Under the pieces are notes generated by a model that was not told the origin of the DNA, made no database searches, and was given only the letters and a program-made list of their open reading frames with translations. Source: Hyphomicrobiales bacterium (GTDB taxonomy: Bacteria > Pseudomonadota > Alphaproteobacteria > Rhizobiales > Rhizobiaceae). Taken from it: a stretch of 64,000 nucleotides of DNA. Shown one piece after another: positions 35,490-44,602 of this stretch. The stretch covers positions 186,001 to 250,000 of the forward strand of contig UCJA01000015.1 in assembly GCA_900472675.1 (NCBI GenBank), in the 5' to 3' direction. The position numbers and the translations under genes were made by a program. Every line of letters begins with the position of its first letter. The stretch's first letter is position 1.

Positions 35490-36710
35490 ATGCCGCGCGC
35501 CTTCTTGTTCGTACTTGATTCCTTCGGCGTCGGCGGCGCGCGCGACGGGGCAGATTACGGTGACCTCGGAGCCGATACGCTGGGGCATATCGCCGAGTTT
35601 TGCGCAGCCGGGGTCGGCGACCGGGCCGGATTGCGCCAGGGACCGCTTAGCCTGCCCAATATGTCATCGCTCGGCCTGCTCGAGATTGCCAGGCTCGCCA
35701 GCGGCGCCTATCCGCTCGGCATGCCCCTGCCCGAGCGGATTTTCGGCCTGCATGGTGCCGCCAGCGAGATCTCCCGCGGCAAGGATACGCCGTCGGGCCA
35801 CTGGGAGATTGCAGGCACGCCCGTCCTGTTCGACTGGGGATATTTCCCGACGGAGGGCGAAGCCTTTCCGGCAGACCTGGTGGAGGCCATCTGCGCAGAG
35901 GGCGAGGTGCCCGGCATCCTTGGCAATTGCCATGCCTCCGGCACCGAGATCATCAGCCGGCTTGGCGAGGAGCACATCCGGACCAGAAAGCCGATCTGCT
36001 ACACCTCCAGCGATTCCGTGTTCCAGATCGCCGCCCACGAGGAGCACTTCGGGTTGGACCGCCTGATGGCGCTATCGGCCACCGTGCGCCGCCTGCTCGA
36101 CCCGCTCAACATCGGCCGGGTGATTGCACGCCCCTTCCTCGGCGAAACCCCAGAGACGTTCGAGCGCACCGGCAACCGGCGCGACTTTTCGGTTCTGCCG
36201 CCGGAGCCGACGCTGCTCGACCGCCTGGTCGAGGCCGGACGCCAGGTGCATGCGGTCGGCAAGATCGGCGATATCTTTGCCCACCAGGGCATCAGCCGGG
36301 TGATCAAGGCAAACGGCAACATGGCGCTGATGCAGGCGACGCTCACTGCCATGGCGGAGGCTGAGGACGGGGACCTGGTGTTTACGAACTTCGTCGATTT
36401 CGACATGCTCTACGGCCACCGCCGCGATGTGCCGGGATATGCAGCCGCGCTGGAAGCCTTTGATCTGAGCCTGCCGGACGTGCACCGTCGCCTGAAGCCG
36501 GGCGACCTCGTCATCCTGACCGCCGACCACGGCTGCGACCCCACCTGGCGGGGCACCGACCACACACGCGAACGGGTGCCGGTCATGGCGTTCGGCCCGG
36601 GTATCCGGTCCCGCTCGATCGGCATCAGATCGACCTATGCCGACATTGGGGAAACCGTTGCGGCGCATCTCGGGATCGCGCCCGGCCCGCATGGCAGGAG
36701 CTTCCTGTGA
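35490..36710 (+). CDS. deoB: phosphopentomutase
   Basis: 406 residues, the usual length. Metal and phosphate motifs of the alkaline-phosphatase superfamily are visible: LDSFGVGG near the N-terminus, the phosphorylated Thr in [10 protein letters not shown], and [18 protein letters not shown] near the C-terminus. It interconverts (deoxy)ribose 1- and 5-phosphates and links nucleoside phosphorolysis to central metabolism. It is the first gene of deoB-add-upp; its stop overlaps the add start by 4 bases. Confidence 0.96.
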   Translation: MPRAFLFVLDSFGVGGARDGADYGDLGADTLGHIAEFCAAGVGDRAGLRQGPLSLPNMSSLGLLEIARLASGAYPLGMPLPERIFGLHGAASEISRGKDTPSGHWEIAGTPVLFDWGYFPTEGEAFPADLVEAICAEGEVPGILGNCHASGTEIISRLGEEHIRTRKPICYTSSDSVFQIAAHEEHFGLDRLMALSATVRRLLDPLNIGRVIARPFLGETPETFERTGNRRDFSVLPPEPTLLDRLVEAGRQVHAVGKIGDIFAHQGISRVIKANGNMALMQATLTAMAEAEDGDLVFTNFVDFDMLYGHRRDVPGYAAALEAFDLSLPDVHRRLKPGDLVILTADHGCDPTWRGTDHTRERVPVMAFGPGIRSRSIGIRSTYADIGETVAAHLGIAPGPHGRSFL

Positions 36711-37711
36711 CCCGGCATCTCCTCAAGGCCGAAATCCACTGCCATCTCGAAGGCGCCGCACCGCCGGACCTGACGCGCGCGCAGGCGCAGAAGTACGGCG
36801 TCGACGTCAGCAGCATTCTCGACGAGAACGGCTATGTCTGGTCTGACTTCTCCGCGTTCTTGGTCTGCTACGACGCGGTCGCGAGCCTGTTTCGCACGGC
36901 GGATGATTACGCGAAGCTCACCGAGAGCTACCTTGCCGAGCTTGCGGCGGTAAATACGATCTATAGCGAGATCATCGTGTCTCCCGACCATGGCGACCGG
37001 ATCGGGCTCGGTGCCGATGCCTATCTCGCCGGAGTGTGCGACGGCATCCATGCGGCCCGCGAGGCGACGGGGATCGAGGCGCGCATCATCGTCACCGGGG
37101 AGCGCCATTTCGGCCCGGAGCGGGTGATCGCGGCGGCTCAATACGCGGCGCGGGCACGCAATCCGCTGGTCACCGGCTTCAACATGGCGGGCGAGGAGCG
37201 CATGGGACGCGTGGCGGACTATGCGCGCGCCTTCGACATTGCCCGCGATGCCGGGCTTGGCCTTACCATCCACGCCGGCGAAGTCTGCGGCGCATCTAGC
37301 GTGCGGGATGCGCTCGACGTTGTGCGCCCATCCCGCATCGGCCACGGGGTGCGGGCGATCGAGGACACGGCTCTTGTCGAGCGACTGGCAGAACTTGGCA
37401 CCGTGCTCGAGGTTTGCCCCGGCTCCAACATCGCGCTCAAGGTATTTCCCGATTTCGACAGCCATTCCCTGCGGGCGCTCAAGGCTGCGGGCGTGCGGGT
37501 CTGCCTTAACTCGGACGACCCGCCGTTCTTCCGCACGTCGCTTGCGCGGGAATACGAGATCGCCTCCAGCGCCATGGGTTTTAGCGATGCGGAGATCAAC
37601 GGCATGACACGCACTGCGATCGAGGCGGCCTTCGTGGACGAGGCGACACGGGTGCGACTGCTTTCGCGGCTCGATGCCGAGACTGGGGACGACGGCAGGA
37701 AACCTGCCTGA
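36707..37711 (+). CDS. add: adenosine deaminase
   Basis: 334 residues from a GTG start overlapping the deoB stop (GTGA). Zinc ligands and catalytic residues are visible: HCHLEG near the N-terminus, HAGE in the middle, SRIGHGVRA and LNSDDPPFF near the C-terminus. It deaminates adenosine and deoxyadenosine to inosine forms that feed the purine nucleoside phosphorylase encoded nearby. Translational coupling with deoB suggests balanced expression. Confidence 0.95.
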   Translation: MTRHLLKAEIHCHLEGAAPPDLTRAQAQKYGVDVSSILDENGYVWSDFSAFLVCYDAVASLFRTADDYAKLTESYLAELAAVNTIYSEIIVSPDHGDRIGLGADAYLAGVCDGIHAAREATGIEARIIVTGERHFGPERVIAAAQYAARARNPLVTGFNMAGEERMGRVADYARAFDIARDAGLGLTIHAGEVCGASSVRDALDVVRPSRIGHGVRAIEDTALVERLAELGTVLEVCPGSNIALKVFPDFDSHSLRALKAAGVRVCLNSDDPPFFRTSLAREYEIASSAMGFSDAEINGMTRTAIEAAFVDEATRVRLLSRLDAETGDDGRKPA

Positions 37712-37770
37712 CGTCTTGCGAAGCCCGCAATTTTCCTGAATGAAGAGAGAAACAACGACGAGGAAAGTTC

Positions 37771-38400
37771 ATGGACGGCGTCACTGTCATCGATCATCCG
37801 CTGGTGCAGCACAAGCTGACCATCATGCGCAAGAAGGAGACATCGACGGCCGGCTTCCGGCGGCTGCTGCGCGAGATCTCCATGCTGCTCTGCTATGAGG
37901 TGACGCGCGACCTCGAGCTTACGCTTGAGACCATCGAGACGCCGCTCACCCAGATGCAGGCGCCGATCGTGGAAGGCAAGAAGCTGGTCTTCGTGTCGAT
38001 CCTGCGGGCCGGCAACGGCCTTCTCGAAGGCATGCTGGAGCTGGTACCCTCGGCGCGTGTCTCGCACATCGGCCTCTACCGGGACCATGAGACGCTGCAG
38101 CCCATCGAATATTACTTCAAGGCTCCCGAGGATCTCAACGAGCGCCTGCTGATCGTGGTCGACCCCATGCTGGCAACCGGCAATTCGGCGATTGCCGCGA
38201 TCGAGAAGCTGAAGGAGCGCGGCGCCAGGAATATCCGTTTCCTCTGCCTGCTGGCGGCGCCGGAAGGCATCCGCAACTTCCAGGCGGCGCATCCGGATGT
38301 GAAGGTCTATACGGCTTCGATCGACAGCCATCTCAACGAGAAGGGCTATATCATGCCCGGTCTCGGCGATGCGGGCGACCGAATGTACGGCACCAAGTAG
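37771..38400 (+). CDS. upp: uracil phosphoribosyltransferase
   Basis: 209 residues. The N-terminus [19 protein letters not shown] and the PRPP loop [12 protein letters not shown] are diagnostic, as is the C-terminal [14 protein letters not shown] uracil-binding end. It makes UMP from uracil and PRPP and recovers the uracil released by nucleoside phosphorolysis. A GAGGAAAG ribosome site precedes the ATG. It is 59 bases after add. An imperfect hairpin at about 38435-38462 follows. Confidence 0.96.
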   Translation: MDGVTVIDHPLVQHKLTIMRKKETSTAGFRRLLREISMLLCYEVTRDLELTLETIETPLTQMQAPIVEGKKLVFVSILRAGNGLLEGMLELVPSARVSHIGLYRDHETLQPIEYYFKAPEDLNERLLIVVDPMLATGNSAIAAIEKLKERGARNIRFLCLLAAPEGIRNFQAAHPDVKVYTASIDSHLNEKGYIMPGLGDAGDRMYGTK

Positions 38401-38518
38401 ATCTTCAGGGATCGCTTACCACGCTGCCAGTTGACGCGGCCCGTTTCGCGAGAACGGCCCGCTTCGTTCAAGATTTTGCGCTAGGGTTACTCGGTTCCGT
38501 CGAAGCGAGACACTCCGA

Positions 38519-39043
38519 ATGCTCCTGCGCACCGTCATTGTTGCAGCCCTGATCGCCCTTGCGGCGACGCAGATCCCTGCCCTGATCGCACCCTGGCTTG
38601 CGCCGGCTTCCGCGCCAGCAGCGGCCCTGAAGGCCGATGCCGACCTGACACCAGTTCCGGTCGCGCTCGGCGCAGGTCGGGTTCGGCTGCCATCCGACAG
38701 CCGCGGCCACTTCAACGGCACGTTCCGGATCAACGGCAAGGCGGTCGATGGCGTGGTCGATACGGGCGCATCGCTGGTCGCGATCAACGAAAGCACCGCC
38801 CGCCGACTTGGCTTTACCGGAAACGGGCTGGACTTTCGCTATACGGTCAACACGGCAAATGGCACGACCGATGCCGCCCATGTGGTGCTCGACCGGGTGG
38901 AGATCGGTTCCGTGCGGGTGAAGGACGTGGACGCCTTTGTGATGCGCGACAAAGCACTAAGCGACACCCTGGTCGGCATGAGCTTTCTCAAGAAGCTGAA
39001 GTCCTACCAGGCAGAGGGCGGCAGCCTGACGCTCAACCAGTGA
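38519..39043 (+). CDS. retropepsin-like aspartic protease (TIGR02281 type)
   Basis: 174 residues with an N-terminal hydrophobic segment (TVIVAALIALAATQIPALIAPWL) that anchors or exports it. The protease part shows the single catalytic motif GVVDTGASLVAI, with flap-like and hydrophobic-Gly segments (LVGMSFLKKL). Such one-domain bacterial proteases must dimerise to make an active site. Their substrates are largely unknown. It sits between upp and the convergent deoA gene, with its stop one base from deoA. Confidence 0.88.
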   Translation: MLLRTVIVAALIALAATQIPALIAPWLAPASAPAAALKADADLTPVPVALGAGRVRLPSDSRGHFNGTFRINGKAVDGVVDTGASLVAINESTARRLGFTGNGLDFRYTVNTANGTTDAAHVVLDRVEIGSVRVKDVDAFVMRDKALSDTLVGMSFLKKLKSYQAEGGSLTLNQ

Positions 39044-40354
39044 TCAGGCGATACGGCTGACGACGACCGGCAAGAGTTCCGGCGGCTGGTCCGCGATGGC
39101 GTAGAGACGCTGGATTTCGCTTGCCACCCTTTCCGCCTCCCCTTCCGTCGCGGCATGGACGGTGGCGATCGGCTGGCCCTTTTCCACCCACGACCCCAGC
39201 GGCAGCAGGTCGGCGATCCCGACACGATGATCGATGCGATCGGCCGCCTGCCGACGACCGCCACCAAGCTCGACGACGGCCATGCCGAGCGCCCGCGTTT
39301 CGCAGGTGCTCAGGTAGCCACTCGCTGGTGCAGCAACAGCCTTTTGAACCGGAGCTTTTGCCAGATAGGCCTCAGGGCGCTCGCAAAAATCCGCCGGCCC
39401 GCCGAGGCCATGCACCATCCGCCCGAAGCGTTCCATGGCGCCGCCCGAGGAGAGTGCGCGGGCAGCCATACGTTCGGCGTCGCCGAGGTCCGGCATTACG
39501 CCCGCCTGTACGAGGATCTCGGCGGCAAGCGCGAGCACCACGGCCTCCAGCCGGCTGCCCGACGTCTTCCCGTCAAGGAACTGCAGGCAGTTTATAACTT
39601 CCAGCGAATTGCCAGCCGCATCTCCGAGCGGCTGGTTCATGTCGGTGATCAGCGCGGTGGTCTTCAGGCCCGCGCCATTGGCAACCTCGACCAGCGAGCG
39701 CGCCAGGGTTTCGGCCTCCTGCCGGCTTTGCATGAAGGCGCCGTTACCCAGTTTAACGTCCAGAACCAGCGTATGCAGGCCGGCCGCCAGCTTCTTCGAC
39801 AGGATCGAGGCGGTGATCATGGGCACCGATTCAACCGTCGCCGTCACGTCGCGCACAGAGTAAAGGCGCCGGTCGGCTGGCGCCAGATCCGCCGTCTGCC
39901 CGACGATGGCGCAGCCGACATCGCGCACCACGCGGCGGAAGACAGTCTCGTCCTGAGCGATCTCATAGCCGGGAATGGCCTCAAGCTTGTCCAGCGTTCC
40001 GCCTGTGTGACCAAGGCCGCGGCCGGAAATCATCGGCACGGCCAAGCCGCAGGCGGCTAGGATCGGCGCCAGCATGAGCGAGACATTATCGCCGACGCCG
40101 CCGGTGGAATGCTTGTCGGCCACGGGCACGGAAAGATCCGACCAGTCGAGGACTGTGCCGGAATCGCGCATCGCCAAGGTGAGCGCAATCGTCTCATCGC
40201 GGGACATGCCCCGGAAAAACACAGCCATGGCCAGCGCCGCGGCCTGCGCATCGGAGACATCGCCCCCGGTGATACCGGCCACGAAGCCGGCGATGTCGGC
40301 AGCGGCCAGGTTCTCGCCGTCACGCTTTCTGCGGATGATCTCCTGCGGGAGCAT
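39044..40354 (-). CDS. deoA: thymidine phosphorylase
   Basis: 436 residues, family length. Signature motifs: DKHSTGGVGDNVSLMLAPI (phosphate and pyrimidine site), SGRGLGHTGGTLDKLE, and a C-terminal domain. It splits thymidine and deoxyuridine to base and deoxyribose 1-phosphate. It ends the minus-strand nucleoside unit, 5 bases after deoC. Confidence 0.96.
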   Translation of the reverse strand: MLPQEIIRRKRDGENLAAADIAGFVAGITGGDVSDAQAAALAMAVFFRGMSRDETIALTLAMRDSGTVLDWSDLSVPVADKHSTGGVGDNVSLMLAPILAACGLAVPMISGRGLGHTGGTLDKLEAIPGYEIAQDETVFRRVVRDVGCAIVGQTADLAPADRRLYSVRDVTATVESVPMITASILSKKLAAGLHTLVLDVKLGNGAFMQSRQEAETLARSLVEVANGAGLKTTALITDMNQPLGDAAGNSLEVINCLQFLDGKTSGSRLEAVVLALAAEILVQAGVMPDLGDAERMAARALSSGGAMERFGRMVHGLGGPADFCERPEAYLAKAPVQKAVAAPASGYLSTCETRALGMAVVELGGGRRQAADRIDHRVGIADLLPLGSWVEKGQPIATVHAATEGEAERVASEIQRLYAIADQPPELLPVVVSRIA

Positions 40355-40359
40355 GCCCG

Positions 40360-41130
40360 TCAGTAGCCCGCCGAAGCGCGCATGGTGGTGCTGCCGCCCA
40401 GCACGGAGAGAATGTCGTCCAGCAGGCCGGAGGCCCCGAAGCGGAAGGTGGACGGCATGATCCAGTTGGGACCCATCACGGTTTCGGCGAGGCGCAGGTA
40501 GAGGTCGGCATCGGCCACAGTCGCGACGCCGCCGGCGGGCTTGAAGCCGACGCGCCGCTTGCTGTCGCGGATAACCTGCAGCATGACGTCGGCAGCCTCC
40601 AGGGTCGCATTGACGGTCACCTTGCCGGTGGAGGTCTTGATGAAATCGGCGCCCGCATCGATCGCCAGATGGGAGGCGCGGCGAATGAGGCTACTCTCCT
40701 TCAACTCGCCGGTTTCCAGAATGGTCTTCAAGCAGGACTGCGGACAGGCCTTGCGCACCGCTTCCACCATGGATGTCACAGCCGCTTCATCGCCCGCCAT
40801 CAGCGCCCGGTACGGAATGACCAGGTCGATCTCGTCTGCGCCGTCTTCCACCGCGCGGCGCGTTTCATGCAGCACTTCGCCCTGCGACAGCGCGCCGGAG
40901 GGAAAATTGACGACGGTCGCGATCCGCACGGCCGAGTTGGGTCCAAGCAACCGTCTTGCCAAGGTTACGAAGCGCGGCCAGATGCAGATGGCGGCGACAT
41001 TGCCGAAGGACGTCTGGGCGCGCGCGCACAGGGCTTCGATGGCGGCATCGTCGCAATCGTCGCGCAGATTGGTCAGATCGAGAAGAGACAGTGCGAAAGC
41101 CGCAGCCTCGCGCGGGCTATGAAGTTCCAT
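40360..41130 (-). CDS. deoC: deoxyribose-phosphate aldolase
   Basis: 256 residues. The Schiff-base Lys lies in DFIKTSTGKV, and VVNFPSGALSQGE and GFKPAGGV are typical DeoC segments. It cleaves deoxyribose 5-phosphate to glyceraldehyde 3-phosphate and acetaldehyde. It follows the purine nucleoside phosphorylase gene after a 118-base gap (41131-41248), the longest break in this unit, which could hold a promoter. Confidence 0.95.
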   Translation of the reverse strand: MELHSPREAAAFALSLLDLTNLRDDCDDAAIEALCARAQTSFGNVAAICIWPRFVTLARRLLGPNSAVRIATVVNFPSGALSQGEVLHETRRAVEDGADEIDLVIPYRALMAGDEAAVTSMVEAVRKACPQSCLKTILETGELKESSLIRRASHLAIDAGADFIKTSTGKVTVNATLEAADVMLQVIRDSKRRVGFKPAGGVATVADADLYLRLAETVMGPNWIMPSTFRFGASGLLDDILSVLGGSTTMRASAGY

Positions 41131-41248
41131 GGTCGGCCTCCCCTTGCTTCGGATAGGCCGCCATATTTATCGTCCAGCCAGTCAGATGCAAGCCGCCTCG
41201 ACCGCTCCGCTAGAGTGGCGCTGTTAGCGGGCGGACATGTGGGGGAGC

Positions 41249-42037
41249 TTAAGCCAGCATTTCCTTGAGGATGGCCGCGAGATGCGCGCCACCGATCGGT
41301 GCCACATCCTTGGTTTCCTCATGGCTGAGTTCGGCACCGGTCATGCCGGCCGCATAGTTGGTGACGACGGAGGCGGCCGCGACCTTGAGGCCGAGATAGC
41401 GGGCCAGAATCACCTCCGGCACCGTCGACATGCCGACCGCATCGGCGCCAAGAATCCGGGCCATGCGGATCTCGGCCGGCGTTTCGAAGCTCGGGCCGGA
41501 AAACCACATGTAGACGCCGCCAAACAGCGGCAGGCCGCAGCGGATTGCGGCGTTGCGCATCGCCACCGACAGGTCTGCATCATAGGCGTTGGTCATGCCC
41601 ACGAAGCGGTCGTCGCCCTCTTCACCGATCAGCGGGTTCATGCCGGAGTAATTGATGTGGTCGGTGATCTGCATCACGGAGCCGGGCGGCATGTCCTCCC
41701 GCACCGAGCCGGCTGAATTGGTGAGGATGAGCGAGTGAACCCCGAGGCCTGCCAGCACCTGCAGCGGCAGGCGCATGGCGCGAGCGTCACCCTTTTCGTA
41801 ATAATGCGACCGGCCCGACAGCATGATGACCGGTTCACGGCCGAGATAGCCAGCGACTAATTCCCCGGCATGGCCCGTGACACCGCTTGTCGGAAAGCCG
41901 GCAAGTTCGCTGTAGGGTACGCGTACCTGATCGGTCACCTGATCGACCAGCGTGCCGAGGCCAGAGCCGAGCACCACGGCATGGCGGGGCACGAGGCCAT
42001 CCAGCCGTTCGATCAGCAGGTCGATGATACGTCTCAT
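41249..42037 (-). CDS. purine-nucleoside phosphorylase (trimeric, PNP class)
   Basis: 262 residues. GSGLG near the N-terminus binds phosphate, GRSHYYEKG, TNSAGSV and MSTVPEVILAR are family motifs, and the late TNYAAGM carries the base-contact Asn. It converts inosine, guanosine and deoxy forms to base plus (deoxy)ribose 1-phosphate. The start overlaps the cdd stop (ATGA), so the genes are coupled. A longer upstream in-frame extension lies within cdd and is not used. Confidence 0.93.
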   Translation of the reverse strand: MRRIIDLLIERLDGLVPRHAVVLGSGLGTLVDQVTDQVRVPYSELAGFPTSGVTGHAGELVAGYLGREPVIMLSGRSHYYEKGDARAMRLPLQVLAGLGVHSLILTNSAGSVREDMPPGSVMQITDHINYSGMNPLIGEEGDDRFVGMTNAYDADLSVAMRNAAIRCGLPLFGGVYMWFSGPSFETPAEIRMARILGADAVGMSTVPEVILARYLGLKVAAASVVTNYAAGMTGAELSHEETKDVAPIGGAHLAAILKEMLA

Positions 42038-42441
42038 CCGATTACGTCCGTGTCGAAAGCGTAGGGCAGAAGCTCTGCCATGGTCACGGTCTTCTGGACG
42101 CCTGCGTCGTCGCAGAGATAGATGCGGGTGCTTGCCGAGGCGAATTCGGCGATCTTCTGCCGGCAGCCGCCGCAGGGCGAGCAGAGCGCCAGCTTTTCGG
42201 CGATCACAGCGAGTTCCACGATCTTCTTTCCGCCGCCCATGATCATTGCGCCGATGGCGGTCGGCTCCGCACACCAGCCCTGCGGGAAGGAGAGGTTCTC
42301 GATGTTGGCGCCGAGATAGACCTTACCGTCATCGGCGCGAAGGGCGACGCCGACCGGGAACTTCGAATAGGGCGCATGGGCCTTGGACATGGCGCCGCGC
42401 GCCGCCTCAAACAGTTCGTTCGGCGAGATTTGGTCGGACAT
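42034..42441 (-). CDS. cdd: cytidine deaminase
   Basis: 135 residues. Zinc and catalytic motifs are CAEPTAI and PCGGCRQ, and the N-terminus APYSKFPVGVAL is conserved. It converts cytidine and deoxycytidine to uridine forms. It follows the ABC permease by 3 bases and overlaps the phosphorylase gene by 4. Confidence 0.96.
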   Translation of the reverse strand: MSDQISPNELFEAARGAMSKAHAPYSKFPVGVALRADDGKVYLGANIENLSFPQGWCAEPTAIGAMIMGGGKKIVELAVIAEKLALCSPCGGCRQKIAEFASASTRIYLCDDAGVQKTVTMAELLPYAFDTDVIG

Positions 42442-42444
42442 GAA

Positions 42445-43416
42445 TTACCGCTCCTTGGTATAGGGGACGCCGCCGGCTCTGGGTGGCCGCGCTGTGCCGA
42501 TAAAGCCCGCCAGCAGCACGCAAGTCAGGATATAGGGCAGCGCCTGGAAGATCTGCACCGGAACCTCGCCGATCAGCGGCACGGACTTGCCCTGCATGAA
42601 GTTGGCAAAGGCATCGAGGAAGCCGAACAGCAGGCAGGCGAACATGACCGGCACCGGCTTCCACTTGGCGAAGATGAGGGCGGCAAGCGCGATATAGCCC
42701 TTGCCGGCGGACATGTTGCTGATGAAGGCGGCCGACTGGGCGATCGCCAGATAGGTGCCAGCAAAGCCTGCCAGGAAGCCGGTGACGATCAGCGCGCGGT
42801 AGCGCAGCCAGGCCACCGAGACGCCGGCCGTATCGACGGCGCCGGGGTTTTCACCGACGGCGCGCAGCCGCAGGCCGAAGCGCGTGCGGTAGAGCACCCA
42901 CCAGGACAGCGGCACCATGAGAAAGGCGATGTAGGTGAGGATGTTATTGCCGGAAATGACATTGGCGTAGAGCGGGCCGATGAAGGGCACGCTGCGGATC
43001 TCATCGGCGCCCGGCAGGATGATCGGGGAAAAGCGCCCCTGCGCCGGAACCTGGGGGGTGCGACCGCCCTGGCCGAACCAGGCCTGGCCCAGCACGACGG
43101 TCAATCCGGCCGCCACGAAATTCAGAGCCACGCCCGAGACGATCTGATTGCCGCGATTGGTGATCGAGGCGAAGCCGTGAACGAGGGAGACGAGGATCGA
43201 CACGGCGATGCCCGCGGAAAGGCCGAGCCATGGGTCGGCCGTCAAATGCGCGACGCAGGCGGCCGCAAAGGCCGAAGCGAGCATCTTGCCTTCCAGGCCG
43301 ATATCGAAAATGCCGGCACGCTCGGAAAACAGCCCTGCCAGCGCTGTGAACAGAAGCGGGATGGACAGCCGGATGGCCGAGCCGAGGATGCTGATGAGGA
43401 TATCGAAGTAATCCAT
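42445..43416 (-). CDS. nucleoside ABC transporter permease (BPD_transp_2 family, second permease)
   Basis: 323 residues with about nine or ten membrane helices and LFSERAGIFDIGLEGKML near the N-terminus, the signature of NupC/YufQ-like permeases in BMP-type nucleoside ABC systems. It pairs with the permease just upstream (3-base gap) to form the membrane channel. The next gene is cdd. Uptake of nucleosides rather than other BMP ligands is inferred from the linked salvage genes. Confidence 0.92.
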   Translation of the reverse strand: MDYFDILISILGSAIRLSIPLLFTALAGLFSERAGIFDIGLEGKMLASAFAAACVAHLTADPWLGLSAGIAVSILVSLVHGFASITNRGNQIVSGVALNFVAAGLTVVLGQAWFGQGGRTPQVPAQGRFSPIILPGADEIRSVPFIGPLYANVISGNNILTYIAFLMVPLSWWVLYRTRFGLRLRAVGENPGAVDTAGVSVAWLRYRALIVTGFLAGFAGTYLAIAQSAAFISNMSAGKGYIALAALIFAKWKPVPVMFACLLFGFLDAFANFMQGKSVPLIGEVPVQIFQALPYILTCVLLAGFIGTARPPRAGGVPYTKER

Positions 43417-43419
43417 GAC

Positions 43420-44526
43420 CTATCTGCCTCCTGCGACCTGCTGGTAGAGCCGGACGATGGCCGGGCGCAGCATGTATTCCAGTGCACCGGCAAACAGGAT
43501 CACCAGCCCCTGGATGACGACGATCATGTCGCGGGTGATGCTCGGCATATCAAAGGAGAGCTCGGCGCCGCCCTGGTAGAGAATCCCGAACAGCAGGGCC
43601 GAAAGCACGATGCCGGCGGGATGGTTGCGTCCCATCAGGGAAACAGCGATGCCGACGAAACCCGCGCCGCCGACGAATTCGATCTGCAGGCGTCCGGAGG
43701 CGCCCATGACCGGGTTCAGCGCCATCATGCCGGCGAGACCGCCGGAGATCAGCATGGTGATCATGACGATCTTTGCATAGGGGATGCCGGCATAGGCCGC
43801 GGCAGAGGGGCTGATGCCGAGCGTGCGCATCTCATAGCCGAGCTTGGTGCGCCAGATCAGCACCCAGACCAGAAAGCACATGACGAGCGCGATCAGGAAG
43901 GAGACGTTGAGGGGTGCTGCCCCTAGCTTGCCGCCGAACATGGCAATCAGCCAATCCAGCTTCGGCAGTTGGCCGCCCGGCAGGAAGGTGCGGGTTTCCG
44001 GCGCCATCTTGCCGGGCACGATCAGCAGGTGCACCAGCACGTAGTTCATCAGCGACGAGGTGATGAAATTGAACATGATGGTGGTGATAACGATGTGGCT
44101 GCCGCGCTTGGCCTGCAGCCATGCCGGAACCGCGGCGCAGGCGGCCCCAAACAGGGCGGCGCCGATGATCGCAAACGGCATGGTCACATACCAGGGCACG
44201 TAGCGATCGAGCGACAGCGCGACCAGTGCTGCACCCAGTCCACCCAGATAGGCCTGGCCTTCCGAGCCGATATTGAAGAGACCGGCGTGGATGGCCACCG
44301 CGACGGACAGGCCGGTGAAGATGAAGCTCGTCGTGTAGAAGAGCGTAAAGCCGATCCCCTCGCCGCGCCCGAGCGCACCAGCGACCAGCAATTGCAGGGC
44401 CTCCCACGGGCTTTCGCCGATCGCCCAGACCACGAGGCCCGAACACACGAAGGCAAGGACGAGATTGATCAGCGGAATGGCGCCGTAGTTGATCCAGCGC
44501 GGCAGCTGAACGGATGCCGTACTCAT
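43420..44526 (-). CDS. nucleoside ABC transporter permease (first permease)
   Basis: 368 residues from ATG 44526 (MSTASVQLPRW). About ten membrane helices are seen, with ATPase-contact and family segments AIHAGLFNIGSEGQAYLGG and VGIAVSLMGRNHPAGIV typical of NupB/YufP-like permeases. An in-frame upstream extension to 44613 lacks coding character. The genes on both sides are the ATPase and the second permease. Confidence 0.92.
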   Translation of the reverse strand: MSTASVQLPRWINYGAIPLINLVLAFVCSGLVVWAIGESPWEALQLLVAGALGRGEGIGFTLFYTTSFIFTGLSVAVAIHAGLFNIGSEGQAYLGGLGAALVALSLDRYVPWYVTMPFAIIGAALFGAACAAVPAWLQAKRGSHIVITTIMFNFITSSLMNYVLVHLLIVPGKMAPETRTFLPGGQLPKLDWLIAMFGGKLGAAPLNVSFLIALVMCFLVWVLIWRTKLGYEMRTLGISPSAAAYAGIPYAKIVMITMLISGGLAGMMALNPVMGASGRLQIEFVGGAGFVGIAVSLMGRNHPAGIVLSALLFGILYQGGAELSFDMPSITRDMIVVIQGLVILFAGALEYMLRPAIVRLYQQVAGGR

Positions 44527-44602
44527 GCGGCGCCTCCCCTGCATGCGGGCAAGGCACAGTGGGCAATCTCGGAAACCATCAGCACCATCATTTCCTTGCG
44601 CC

